Of a stretch of DNA of 64,000 nucleotides, positions 44,247 to 55,266 are shown piece by piece (position 1 is the first letter of the stretch; every line of letters begins with the position of its first letter). The notes below the pieces were generated by a model, which searched no databases, was not told the origin of the DNA, and saw only the letters and a list, made by a program, of their open reading frames with translations. The position numbers and the translations under genes were made by a program. The DNA is taken from the NCBI RefSeq assembly GCF_000151665.1, contig NW_013171827.1:1199066-1263065 (forward strand), written 5' to 3'. Source of the DNA: Blastocystis hominis (lineage: Eukaryota > Sar > Bigyra > Opalinata > Blastocystidae).

Positions 44247-45197
44247 TTATGACTTATTCCCTTTGTACCGTTTTTTAGAACAAAAAAAGAATAACAATTT
44301 CTTTGAGTTTACCTTTTCTTGATATTCTTCAGGATAGTATTTACATTGATATTGGTTGATTACTTGCTTGTCTACCATGCCATTCTTGATGTATAATATC
44401 CGGTTTGCATAACACTCCAAATCCGGGTTATGAGTTACCATGATCATGGTAATTCCACTCTCAGGAGTTACAGGTTCAAAGCGAAACTTACGCGATTTAG
44501 GTCTAGGAGGATATTCATCACTTCGATTGTTGTCCGGCTATCTAGATCGCCTGTAGGTTCATCCAGCAGCAAAATCTCAGGCTTGTTCGCCAAAGCTCTG
44601 GCTATCGTGACTCGTTGCTGTTCTCCTCCACTCAGCTCGGACGGGAGATGGTAAATCCGATCTTGCAACCCCACATCGACCAACAGTTGCATAGCTCTTT
44701 CCTTCTGTTCCTGCGCAGATAAGTCTCCTGCAAGCTGCATAGGGAGAAGCACGTTTTCCAAAGATGTGAGTGTGGAGATCAGATTAAAGGTTTGGAACAC
44801 GAATCCAATCTATAGAGTAGTGTATTCACTCCAGGAATACATGACGCAGCCGAATTTCGGCTAATTCCTTGTCTTTGGCTTTGTTTTCAACATGCTTTCC
44901 AAACAAGTAGAGCGCGCCGGAAGTGGGCTGGTCGATTGTGCCAATAATGTTGAGGAAACTTGTTTTTCCACTGCCGCTAGGTCCTCGAATGATCACAAAC
45001 TCGCCACGTTTCACAGGAAACGAATCAACACTGTTGTCAAGCGTGATATTGCGCAGGACGACCACTTCTCGACCATCTTGCAGTTTGTAAGACTTCCGAA
45101 GGTGACTTGTTACAACAATGTCATCTTCGTTGATTTCAGGAGGCACTTCTTGGGTTCCAGATTCAATGGATGGAATAGTCTCTCCCTCGGATTGCAT
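44247..45197 (-). CDS. ABC transporter ATPase, LolD/MacB type
   Basis: Three exons (45197-44841, 44809-44492, 44459-44247) sum to 888 nt, 295 aa; introns 31 and 32 nt. All ABC motifs are present: Walker [18 protein letters not shown]-loop [13 protein letters not shown], signature [19 protein letters not shown], Walker [15 protein letters not shown]-loop [15 protein letters not shown]. The arrangement and the [19 protein letters not shown] stretch are typical of the bacterial LolD/MacB/FtsE group. No membrane subunit lies next to it. The introns show it belongs to the eukaryotic genome. The last about 20 residues are Lys/Phe-rich and may be an unspliced intron. Confidence 0.9.
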
Positions 45198-45336
45198 TTG
45201 AAGTAATTATTTGGGCGAAGATAAAACGGGTGATTTTCAATAATTATTCTTCCATTCAGACTCACCAGTTTTGTTTAGTACACCATAATACTCTTTGATT
45301 CGTTACCAATTCCACAGATAAACTATTTTTCATGGA

Positions 45337-46015
45337 ATGAGTAAACGCCAAAAGCTTCAACAAATCAGACTCGAATTGGAGCAAAGTTTATATGCAATTA
45401 TTGATGAAACGTTTAGCAAACTACAAGGTGAGTTTGTGATTGTAAGCTTGGTCATCGATAGAATTATTTGAAAGTGATTCCGATGCAGACCAATCCGATG
45501 GATCTATAATCGATATCTCCAGTAGCAGTCAACAAACTAATGTATCACTATCGTCCCTCCTTTTTGTGCACTTCACAGTTAGATCGTCGGATTGTAACAA
45601 TGGTACAAAGGATGAATCAGAATCAGATGTTTTCAACACTTCTTTGGTCAACCTCCCTTTTTCACAGCAACAAACGACTCTCTCTACAGAGGAAGAGCCT
45701 TCTATCAACCCCACAACCGCATCTTCTCAGAAAACGCCAGTCCAATCCCAAACTGATTCGAAATCGCTTGTCTCTCCTGTGTTGGCCAAGCGAAGGAATC
45801 AATCTGTAAAACGGGAGAGTAGCGAGCAGTCCAACAATCCCTCACCTATTCCTAGTAGTGAACAACCTTTTCTCTCGCCTGATTCTGCATTCCGAAGATC
45901 GTTACTGTGTGTTACACCCATCAAAGACAGGAAGGTGAAGTCTGCGAAAGCAACAAAGCAGCAAAGTGATACACCTCCCCATTTTTGGAGTTTAGATATG
46001 CCTCCAACTCCCTAA
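45337..46015 (+). CDS. Serine/proline-rich protein of unknown function
   Basis: Two exons (45337-45427, 45462-46015) sum to 645 nt, 214 aa; intron 34 nt. The start MSKRQKLQQIRLELEQSLY is a short amphipathic helix, followed by an acidic Ser stretch and then low-complexity Ser/Gln/Pro/Thr. Several Ser-Pro and Thr-Pro sites (SPVLAKRR, FLSPDSAFRRSL, CVTPIKDR, DTPPHFW) suggest cyclin-dependent kinase targets and possible nuclear location. No family recognised. It converges on the small acidic gene 34 bases away. Confidence 0.6.
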
Positions 46016-46049
46016 CTATACTCTTTTCTTCTTTGTGACAATAAACAAC

Positions 46050-46343
46050 TCATGTTTTAGCCCTTCTTTTATGGGAAGGACGTTTGCGCAATGTTACTTT
46101 CATTCCATTTAACTCAAAGGATATTCGGGTCTTTGAGGGAGTCTCGAGGACTCGAATGGGGAGTGCATCTTCCTTTTTCTTCATTTCTTGCTCGTTTCGG
46201 AATTTCAAAATCGAGTCTTCGCTGCTATCACTACCACATTCTTCTTGTTCTGCTTCATTCTTCTTCTTGACAGTTTCCTCCGTTTCTTTTATTTCATCTT
46301 GACTATCTTCAAGAAGGACATTCGAATTTTCCGAATCTTCCAT
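46050..46343 (-). CDS. Small charged protein of unknown function
   Basis: Single exon, 97 aa from ATG at 46343. The first half is Glu/Asp/Ser-rich, the middle Lys/Glu, and the end strongly basic (LRKRPSHKRRAKT), the kind of tail seen in nucleolar proteins. VLETPSKTRISFELNGMKV may form short strands. No family recognised; existence rests on frame length, an ATG and a good fit between two neighbours. Confidence 0.45.
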   Translation of the reverse strand: MEDSENSNVLLEDSQDEIKETEETVKKKNEAEQEECGSDSSEDSILKFRNEQEMKKKEDALPIRVLETPSKTRISFELNGMKVTLRKRPSHKRRAKT

Positions 46344-46482
46344 CAACCCGAAACTTGAAGTGTTTTTTGCGTAACCAATTCACATTATTCATGTTCCTAT
46401 CCTAAACCATTTCTTGATTCTATTAAACCCCTGAAGAGATTCAGTTCATCTTCATTTTCATTTTCTGAAACTCCTGGGATCG

Positions 46483-47565
46483 ATGGCGTATATTGATAGA
46501 ACAGAAGAATTTAGATTAGCATCCAATGTTCATATGGGAAGTGCCATTCAGCCAAGAGTCAATCTTCCTCCTCCGAACTTTTCCGTGTCTAATTTTTCGA
46601 AAGTCACTGCATCTCTGTCAAACCGTGTGAGTAAAACGACACTCAAGTTGCAAAGACTCACAGATCGTTCGTTTCCTAATTCTGTTGAATTTGTAGTTGT
46701 AAGAAAGAAAAGTTTGTTCGATGATAAATCTACAGAAATTAACCAGCTTACTGGCTCTATCAAGTCTGACATTACCAGTATTAACCTGGAACTGGAAGAA
46801 TTGGAAGTACTTATTTATCTAGGTATTTTCCATGTAGAAATTCGTGCAAATGCAAAAGTATTCCTCTTCACAGAGCCGAGAATACGATCAGGGAGTTGTG
46901 GAAGTGCTAAAAGAAGAGCTCATGGGAACGACGAAAGATTTCCGGAAAGTTCTGGAGGTTCGTCATGAGAATCTCCAAGAAACGGATAAACGACGCCAAC
47001 GCTTCGGTGGCTCAGCGCCCGATATGCTGGGCAAGCCCATCGTCTACAAGTCTCGCAATGTATGCCTCGCAGCCTGTTTATGAGCAGCAGACAACGCCCG
47101 TGGATCAAGGCGACGAGAAACAACCGTTGCTTTCTTCAACGCCACAGGTAGGAGTGGGATGGGAAGCTAACAGGAAGAAGGAAACTCCCTCGTTCTCGAT
47201 CCAAACGAGCGATGTGATCGCGAACGACTATCTACACGAGCGAGCACAGGCTGTTCAGGACATAGAGGCACATATGACGGAGCTGGTAGGGGAGAGGAAG
47301 CGTCTGAACGGAAGGGGAACATTTTCGAGCGATTGTCGACGATGATTACGGAGCAGGGAGAGATGGTGGATCGTCTCGATGATAATCTGGACGCTGCCGA
47401 GGTGAATGTAAACATGGGATATCAGGAAATCGTGAAATATGGGCAGAGCGTGTAGGAGGAGGAAAAGGATTGGACTGATGCGCAGGTTCAGCAATCGCAG
47501 TCTTATCATGAAGCTCTTTGCTGTTTTAATCTTCTTCATTATTTTCTTCCTTCTATTCTTAGCTT
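46483..47565 (+). CDS. Syntaxin-5/Sed5 Qa-SNARE
   Basis: Six exons (46483-46806, 46838-47059, 47088-47147, 47178-47285, 47315-47451, 47486-47565) sum to 931 nt; with two added A residues this gives 310 aa. Introns 28-34 nt, two ending AAG. Landmarks: DRTEEFR N-terminus (Sly1-binding type), KLQRLTDR, SLFDDKSTEINQLT, the SNARE helix ERAQAVQDIEAHM, IFERLSTMITEQGEMVDRLD, VNVNMGYQEIVKY, and a C-terminal anchor LIMKLFAVLIFFIIFFLLFL. It drives ER-Golgi fusion. The anchor is followed by T47565-GGAT-TGTTTGTT, so the stop is most simply TAA made by polyadenylation right after the membrane helix; the genomic frame runs on for about 15 codons. Confidence 0.9.
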
Positions 47566-47577
47566 GGATTGTTTGTT
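47566..47577 (+). terminator. Poly(A) signal TGTTTGTT of syntaxin-5
   Basis: Spacer GGAT and octamer TGTTTGTT (47570-47577) directly after the codon end of the membrane anchor. Confidence 0.8.
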
Positions 47578-47628
47578 TTCACACATCGGAGAAACGTGGA
47601 ATTTTTGGGTTGTGAGTCATTCACCCCT

Positions 47629-49201
47629 ATGCTCTCATTTTCCAGACTTGCTGCTAAACGAATCTCGACCCGCATTTCCTCAAGATCCTATGGCAAAATC
47701 CGTGAACTGACTGCAACAGTTCCTAACAAGATGCCTAAGGTTTGCAGTTCTGAAGAAGTGGTGGAGTCTATCAAGAGTGGAGATCACGTAATCCGTTAAA
47801 TTTGAGTGTGAGGATAGGTGTGGGTTCATATTGGTCCCTGTTCGCCTCTTGGTTTGTTGAATTCTGTTTGCAAGGTAAGGAAGATTCTTTCTGGAGTGAA
47901 ATTGACAGACGGCGGCTGCTCGCAATCTTAAGAATGTGGAGATGACCCATATGCTGACCTTAGGAGAAGCTCCGTACACCAATCCGGGTATTTCTAATTT
48001 TCTTTTATGAGCGTATAGAGTTTGACGGTATTTTCAACACTCGCAACCTGTTTGTGGGTGGAAACACGCGAAAGGCCGTCAACCGCGGTCAGAACGACTA
48101 CGTTCCTATCTTCTTCGGAGAAGTCCCCGAGTTCCTCCGCAGCGGACGCTATCATCTCAATGTGTGTCTTCTTCAGCTGTCCCCTCCCGGTACCCCAGCC
48201 GTTCGATTCCGATGTAGACGAGCACGGTTTCTGCACGCTGGGAGCGAGTATCGACTGCACGCGCGCGGCGGCGGAGTGCGCGGACGTGGTGGTGGCGGAA
48301 ATCAACTCGCAGATGCCTCGCTGCTATGGCGACAGCCTGATCCACATGAGCCACTTAGACAAGGTGGTGTACGTGGACCGTCCGATCCCGAAATACGTGC
48401 TTCCGGGTGGAAACGGCGCGGTGTGCTGATGGGTAGAGCAGGACGAAGTGCAGATGCGGATCGGCAAACTGATCGCTGACAACTTGGTGGAGGACGGATC
48501 GACGCTGCAGGCGGGCATCGGCGTGATCCCCGACTCGGTGATGGCGAATCTGAAGGGACACAAAGGGCTGGGCGTGCACAGCGAGATGTTCTCGGACGGA
48601 ATGATCGACCTCATCCAGTCCGGCGCGATCACCAACGAGTTCGTAGGCCGATCGGGCGAAGGGTGAAGCGCAGAAGCCGCTGGATCGCGGATGCTCGACG
48701 ACGTGCTTCGTGATGGGCACGGAGAAGACGTACAAGTTCGTGCACAACAACCCGTCGATTCAGATCCGCGACGTGGGATTCACGAACGATCCCTTCGTGA
48801 TCGCGCAGATGCCCAAGATGGTGGCGATCAACTCGGCGATCGAGATCGATCTGACCGGACAGATCGTGAGCGGATCGATCGGCTCGCGGATCTTCTCGGG
48901 CTTCGGCGGACAGGTCGATTTCATTTATGGAGCGTCGAGATCGAAGGGCGGAAAGCCGATCATCGCGATGCCGTCAACGACGAAGAAGGGAGAGAGCAAG
49001 ATCGTGGGCTTCTTGAAGCAGGGAGCCGGTGTGGTCACAACGCGAGCGCATGTGCGGTTTGTGGTCACGGAGTACGGAATTGCGGACTTGTACGGAAAGT
49101 CGCTCAGAGAGAGAGCGAGAGCGCTGATCGATATTGCGCATCCCAAGCACAGAGAGAGTTTGGAGAAGACCGCGCGGGAGCAGCTCGGACTTCGGTTGTA
49201 A
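47629..49201 (+). CDS. Acetate:succinate CoA-transferase (acetyl-CoA hydrolase family)
   Basis: Seven exons, introns 28-34 nt, starting at ATG 47629. The N-terminus MLSFSRLAAKRISTRISSR is an Arg/Ser targeting peptide for the mitochondrion-related organelle. Body: HIGPCSPLGLLNSV, FFGEVPEFL, ADVVVAEINSQMPRCYGDS, LQAGIGVIPDSVM, GVHSEMFSDGMIDL, AINSAIEIDLTGQIVSGSIG (CoA-transferase Glu block) and SGFGGQVDFIYGAS. The enzyme moves CoA from acetyl-CoA to succinate, making acetate; with succinyl-CoA synthetase it yields ATP in anaerobic organelles, as shown for Blastocystis. The start lies 64 bases after the syntaxin poly(A) site. GGGTTGTTTGTT follows TAA. Confidence 0.93.
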
Positions 49202-49964
49202 TGCGGATGGCTTGTTGTTTGGGTTGTTTGTTTGATTGACGGTTATCTGGATGAACAATATGGTGTTATCGAATATAGGATAATCTTATTCTTCAAACCA
49301 GTAGTTCATTTGGAATATAGTAGTCTATTGAATCAAACATATAAAAAAATAATAGTGCTCGGGTTGACAAACTCATGACTCGATTAGTCAAACATAGAAT
49401 TCACAATTTCTTTAGGTTTGAACAATATCTTGTGAATGAATACAAAGTAGATCAATAGCAATCGATTCTGTTCAAGTATTTCCTTATCTCGACACGATTA
49501 GCCAGCCTCCAATGTACATCTGAGTATCAAATGAGGTCAATCAAGCATAACTTGAAATTGATTTATTGTTAACATACAGAAATGAATTTGGTAACCTCAC
49601 ATTTTGCAAATTTGGAATATCTATATACATTCAAATACCAGCCATTCTTATACTTTCTAATCTTACTGAACGAGGATTTAGGAAACTACCTCCCATCGAA
49701 CTGGAATGGATGGTAATTAGATTGGGAAGATCTACATTCGATTACTTCATGCGGATTCATTCCTACTACGCATTACCAATGAAGAGGAATATTCATCAGT
49801 TCCACTAAGTGCATATTGACCGAGTTGAATGGATTGTAATGATGGAAGATCTAGACCAATCATTGCACTCAAAGTCAATCAATACTTTCAATTCGTGTTG
49901 TCTCAGATTATAAAAAGGCGTGATATCCCAATGTAATGGATTGTAGTCTAGGAAGATCTAATCA
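49202..49964 (-). pseudogene. AT-rich region with eroded LRR repeats
   Basis: Downstream of the MORN-LRR stop, the minus strand still shows LRR-like pieces in changing frames: LDLPRLQSITLGYHAFL, VDLPNLITIHSSSMGGSFL, RSVRLESIRMAGI, IDIPNLQNVRLPNSF. Stops separate them. This is best read as the decayed end of a longer LRR array. No other gene seen. Confidence 0.6.
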
Positions 49965-51270
49965 TTACAAACTCAAAATCGCGTTATTACCTCCAATTAC
50001 AAATGAGCAGTAATAAAAATTGCGAGAGTAATTCCCAATGTCACCAATTTGAATGGATTGTAGCTGAGGTAGATTTTTCAATTCGAAGTTTCCAGCAAAA
50101 TCACTGAAACTATATCGACCAATCTGAATGGATTCTAATAATTCGCAATTCAATATGTGGAATGATTTCGATTTATTGTTGGCTCCTCTAATGTCCCATC
50201 TAGACTCATTCTGCTCAGTGAACGAGTTTCTGTCTATTGTTAGCCTTCGTAATCGATTGAGACCATCAATCCGAAATGTTTCTAATGAATCAAAGCAATT
50301 ACTTCCTATCTCTATAGATCGTAGCCACCTATACCGATTTAAATTTAAAGAAATGACATCATTACAACAATACGATGAAATGGTCAAATTTGTCACTTGC
50401 AAACTCAAATTGTTCATTTCCGATGTGTAGTTAATAGTTGAATTAAGATACTCAGTATATACTTCATTTGGAATCATTGCTGTCAAAAATAAATACTTCG
50501 ATTGTTGATTAAACCATCCGTCATACATATTTAATCCATTCATTTCTTTTCCGTCCTTCCATTCACATTCTCTGTAAGCAACTCCGCTTTCTGCATCAAT
50601 CAAGCAACCTTTTCCTTCACGAATAAATGCTTCACTGTCTTCATCATAGTAAAATCCACCCATATAAATAGGTATACGTCTTGTTGGATCCAAACTCTCT
50701 TTTCCATTTCTTTTGAATTCAGTCATTGTATCTCCATTAAAACATCGAATCACTTCTACTAATGTTCCATTGCTCCAAATGCCTTCGATAACCATATTGC
50801 CATTCTCTTCATCATATTCTATACCCCAACCTTCTTTTTGACATTTTTCATTGTATTCTCCGTGATATATTAAGTGCCCTGTTTTGGCTGACCAGATTTC
50901 CATTCGAAGTCCTTTCCTGTGGTATACAATGCGGTTGTTATTCTTATGATCCACAATATCTTGGAATCGTTGGCGGAAACGAACTCTGCCATTCTGGTAG
51001 GCCACAAACTCATCTGATTTTACTCCTTTTGCTTTTTCCAGCCAATGCTGTTTCAGCACATTATTCTCATATAGATATACATCTCCAGATGGAGATCGTA
51101 ATAGAAACTCGTTCCTATGCTCTCCCTGGTATCGCTGAACAGTGTTCTACATTCCATTCTTGACCATATTCTAAGGTTGACCAAGCGTGGTGTATCCGTT
51201 GAGTAAATACTGAGATCTATCTATTTCATTGATATGAGCTATCTGTGAGTAAAACTGAATATAACAACAT
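49965..51270 (-). CDS. MORN-LRR fusion protein
   Basis: Likely three exons: a short first exon starting ATG at 51270 (MLLYS), then two introns of about 35 nt, then a long exon ending 49965; about 410 aa. The N-terminal half has MORN-like units (GYNEKCQKEGWGIEYDEENG, GFYYDEDSEA, REGKGCLID). The C-terminal half has LRR_5/BspA-like repeats (WLRSIEIGSNCFDSLETF, RLRRLTIDRNSF, LLESIQIGRYSF, LPQLQSIQIGDIG). Paralogue of 39748-40590; shared ESKSFHILNCE/KSKSFHILNCE block. MORN repeats often mediate membrane or lipid association; LRRs mediate binding. Function unknown. Confidence 0.7.
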
Positions 51271-51741
51271 TTTGATTTCATAATAGTATTGCAATATAGC
51301 AACTTATATACCAGTCAAACAAAACGGAGAAAACATTGTTAATTATCATAAACAGAACCCTACATGTAACACTATTATTTGGCAGTCTTTCATCAATCGA
51401 GTCTTAAGATAATGACACCAATCGATTCAACAAAATAGTTATTGTGTTTGATGGCTGACAACATAGAAACTCATGATGATTCCATCTATTGACATTCTGA
51501 CCTTGAAATGACAAAAATCTTCATGTTAACAGAAGGGATTATTGCATATATCATGTTGATTCAATTTCAGACCACAATGCATTGCAATAATATCTTTCGT
51601 TGATTACTCCCTTGAAATGTTCGGAGAACTATCCTAACCAAATAAACCAAGGATTTCAAACAAACAAAGAAAAAGTATTCAGAGAGTTTTATTACATTAT
51701 TTCTTTATTTTTACTTCCCAAAATAATCATGAGGAATTGCA
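51271..51741. other. AT-rich intergenic region
   Basis: Between two minus-strand MORN genes: 3' flank of the MORN-TM gene and 5' flank of the MORN-LRR gene. No convincing ORF, RNA or repeat seen. Confidence 0.4.
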
Positions 51742-52812
51742 TTATATCTGATATGTACAGTATAGGGTGCATTCGAGAAACAAAAACAATATAAAGGCAA
51801 AAACATTAAATATGATAAGCAAAAATATACAAACCATCAATGATTCCCATAAATCGTGAGTAACCCCAATTAAAATACAAAAGAATATCAACAATATAAC
51901 AATACAAGAGTATTCGGAAATCTTCCAATCCTTAATGCAGCGTTCTTCTTCCTCTTGGATATATGCCGGCTTTTGTACTTTTTGTTTTTTCTTCACATTC
52001 TTCTTTTGTTCCTTTCGTTTTTCTTCTCTTTCTGTATTAGACTCTATATCATATTGAACAGCTTCTACTGGGATATGTGGACAAAATTCAAAATCAGATC
52101 TTTGGAAATACTTTCCTTCATAAACAACTTGACCCTTTTCGTATGATGTCATTATATCTCCTTCAAATTTGTGTAATATTTCCTTCTCTTCACCATTACA
52201 CCATCTACTAATATAACTTATATTACCATTCCAATAAAAATAGCACACTCCATTGTTTCTCCCTAAATTATCTTTTATACAAACTGAAACTAATTGTCCA
52301 AAATTATCGAATTCGTTCCAGTATTCAGAACGATCACTTCTTCTCACTGTATGATAATCACGACAACCATTCTTGTAAAATCCATAGTAATTTACTTCAC
52401 CCTTTTCACTAAATTCTTTACCAATTCCACTACGATATCCATTTTGCAAATATCCTTGAAAATATACTTTCCCTGATTTGTAGTATAATGTACATTTACC
52501 ATTTTCCATTCCTTTTTCATAATTCAAGCGTGCTACTAGAGTTCCATTTGGATCTTCAATGGTTGCCTTCCCATTAAGAAGCCCATCTTTTACAGACGCT
52601 TTCAAAGTGTATCCAACGTGAGGAGAACCAATTTCACACAAAGCTTGCTTTTTAATTATGGTTTTATTCACAATTGGAAATTCACTACAAATGCAATTAT
52701 TCCATATGCTTAAATCTTCATTATTACTTTCTACACCTGCACTAGTCAGTAAAATAGGATCGACTTCCACAACAATAATTGGAGCAGATTGAGATGTATT
52801 ATGAACGCTCAT
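51742..52812 (-). CDS. MORN-repeat protein with C-terminal double membrane span
   Basis: Single exon, 356 aa, ATG at 52812. Residues about 65-235 are MORN-like or MORN-variant repeats (NGKATIEDPNGTLVARLNY, NGKCTLYYKSGKVYFQGYL, GIGKEFSEKGEVNYYGFY, NGVCYFYWNGNISYISRW). A Lys/Glu coiled segment (about 270-300) precedes two hydrophobic helices (SCIVILLIFFCILIGV and LMVCIFLLIIFNVFAFILF) forming a tail hairpin. No LRR part, unlike its neighbours. Probably a membrane-attached scaffold; role unknown. AT-rich codon use. Confidence 0.7.
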   Translation of the reverse strand: MSVHNTSQSAPIIVVEVDPILLTSAGVESNNEDLSIWNNCICSEFPIVNKTIIKKQALCEIGSPHVGYTLKASVKDGLLNGKATIEDPNGTLVARLNYEKGMENGKCTLYYKSGKVYFQGYLQNGYRSGIGKEFSEKGEVNYYGFYKNGCRDYHTVRRSDRSEYWNEFDNFGQLVSVCIKDNLGRNNGVCYFYWNGNISYISRWCNGEEKEILHKFEGDIMTSYEKGQVVYEGKYFQRSDFEFCPHIPVEAVQYDIESNTEREEKRKEQKKNVKKKQKVQKPAYIQEEEERCIKDWKISEYSCIVILLIFFCILIGVTHDLWESLMVCIFLLIIFNVFAFILFLFLECTLYCTYQI

Positions 52813-54043
52813 TATTGTATAAATATAATGTCTTTAATGAAACGAATCCAATACAATTTAAAAATAGGTTCTTTTCATTTAATTGCAATTATTCGGCATA
52901 TTTTGATGATTGGATTTGAAAATCAGGAATAACAACAAGAATCATATATCAATTATCATATATGGAAATAATACTCATAAAACATTCTTGAGTAAAAACA
53001 CAAATTAGAAATAAAGAATCGGTAAACATGCTTTTTCTGATTTTCTGATTCTATATGAAATCTATATGAAATGTAACATAGTAATTGAACCATCATACTA
53101 TCAGAAACTCAACTTTGAAGTCAACTCTCTGATTATCTCTCATTTTCAAAGAGTTGAAATATTGCGAAATGTACAAAAATAAAAAATGGATATTGAAATG
53201 TATTAATCGATGACTAATATCAAATCATTGTTTCGTTTATAGTTTGTATTCTCATGATATTTTGGGAATACTAAAATAGATATTGATGTGTGAATATAAT
53301 CGTTGTAGCTCTATGAATGCCAAGAGTAGGTTGAGTCACTTCTGTGATTTGTATCTAAGATAAATTATAGTTCATATTGCTTTATATACTTTATTATGTC
53401 TCTCGATATGAAATGATTCGAAATTGTGATAGTAATAAGTATCGAAGACAATGGTTTGATTGGAGTTGGAGTTCATTTTCATTAGGCAATATTGAGAATC
53501 AATCAAAACAGAATATTCTATGTTATCATATAGATTATATTTTACTATAAATATAAAAACAAGTGATAGAATAATTGATATTGATTATTCCATCATTAGA
53601 TATACGTTATGAATCAAAACATTAATCAAGAATGAACATTAATAAATAATTCGAATCGATTCAATAGGAGATTATTCATAAAATCATTGTTCGATTTATC
53701 GATTTTTTGTGATATCGTTTTGACTTGTATCAGGTAATATACAATATTAAATGATAAATTATTATCATGAATAATCATTTCAGTGAAGAGTTGTTAAATG
53801 AAAACAAATTGAATTAAGATTAAGAGCAAGAATGATAAAGAATGAAGAATGAAAATGATCCGTTCGATGAATAATATACGGGCAGCATACTTTTCCCCCA
53901 CAATACCTAGTGAATAAGACACATTTCCACTTCTCAACTTTAACATATCATACAGTCATCCATTGAAAAGTAATTCTATGAAGAAGCCAATATGCATTCA
54001 CTGCCTCTCACTATTTCGAACAAACAATTTCATCCGCATTCCG
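52813..54043. other. Long AT-rich intergenic region
   Basis: About 1.2 kb with very high A+T, many short imperfect AT repeats and no open frame of weight on either strand. Near its distal end TGTTTGTT on the minus strand (about 54014-54021) marks the 3' end of the FPPS gene. Confidence 0.5.
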
Positions 54044-55242
54044 TTAACTTTTCGCCTTCATCCCAAACAGTTTTTCGATTAGAGCATCAAAGAATGGTTT
54101 CAATCGAGCATCCGGAAACGAAGCAGACGCAAGAATTTCCCTCGTCTTCCTCAAAGCCTCATCTTCAAATCTTCGAAACTCGCTCTCCACATCATACTTC
54201 GCATAGATCGCTTTCACTGGTCGAGGATCGCTCTTTCCATACAATTCCTTCAAAGCCTCCCTATCTTCCTCTGAGCAAAGCGAGAAAACAGTCAGAATCA
54301 CCCAGGAGCATTTGCCTTCCTGGATATCCGTTCCTTCCTTTCCTAAAACCGATGGATCTGCGAAGGCGTCCAGAAAATCGTCACGGATCTGGAAGTAACG
54401 TCCGAGGAGAATGCAGAGCTCGCGGAGTTGAGGCGAATGCATGGTTTCTTTCGGCGATTCTGTAAGAACGAGGCCCAAATAGACAGGAAGGAAAATCGTG
54501 TAATAGGCAGTCTTGTTCGTGATGATCTGTTCATAATAATCCTTTGTAAAGTATCTAGGCAGATAATAGATGAAGAGAAAAACGAACTGATAGTTAATAG
54601 AGTGCGTCTTGTGATTGATGGTGTTGAGATCAAGCATCTGACCCAATTCCGTAACGAACTTGATATCTTCAAAAACTTTCTGCACTGAATAGAAAAGAGA
54701 TACCGAAGATATCACACGCTCCAAGAGCTTGTATATCAAGCTCTGGAGAATAAACGTATCGTTGACACTCATCATTCCGATCTAGAATTGAGAGATCCAT
54801 CACTTATTCAACTCTATCGATGCGATACCAGGCGGGCTTTCCTCTACGCATTTCTGCCTCGTCCATAATGTCATCCGCAATCAAAAATGCACCCTGAAGC
54901 ATCTCGGCACCCCATCCGGCAACAAAAGCTCTGATATGATGTTGCCACTCTGAATCCTACCGTTTCTTCATTTCTTCATTCCATTCATTGCACATTGCAT
55001 ATGCTGAATATACAGCAAAGAGACCTCGTATCATTTTTCCTCCAACACAGTTGTATTCGATCATTTTTATTATATCTTGCTTTAATTCGTGAGGAACAAT
55101 TATTGTGGAGTCGAGAATCTCCTCGACATCCCGTAGTAACACATCCTTGTACTCCACGAATTCTATATTCGAATTCCATATACACATCGGTACCCTTCCG
55201 AATCTCCTGCAAAACTGAACTAGAGAAATCTTTAACGGCCAT
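54044..55242 (-). CDS. Farnesyl diphosphate synthase
   Basis: Five exons; start MAVKDFSSSVLQEIRK at 55242; introns 31, 30, 31 and 33 nt. Landmarks: NCVGGKMIRGL (as in GGKxxRG), the first Asp-rich motif in LIADDIMDEAEMRRGKPAWY, KYKTAFY-like NKTAYYTIFLPVYL, YFQIRDDFLDAFADPSVLGK (second Asp-rich motif) and GTDIQEGKCSW. It condenses IPP with DMAPP and GPP to make farnesyl diphosphate for sterol, dolichol and prenylation pathways. All catalytic Asp residues are present. The C-terminus EKLFGMKAKS is basic as usual. Its ATG lies just after the PDI gene's TGTTTGTT. Confidence 0.93.
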
Positions 55243-55266
55243 TGTTTATGAACAAACACCCGACAT

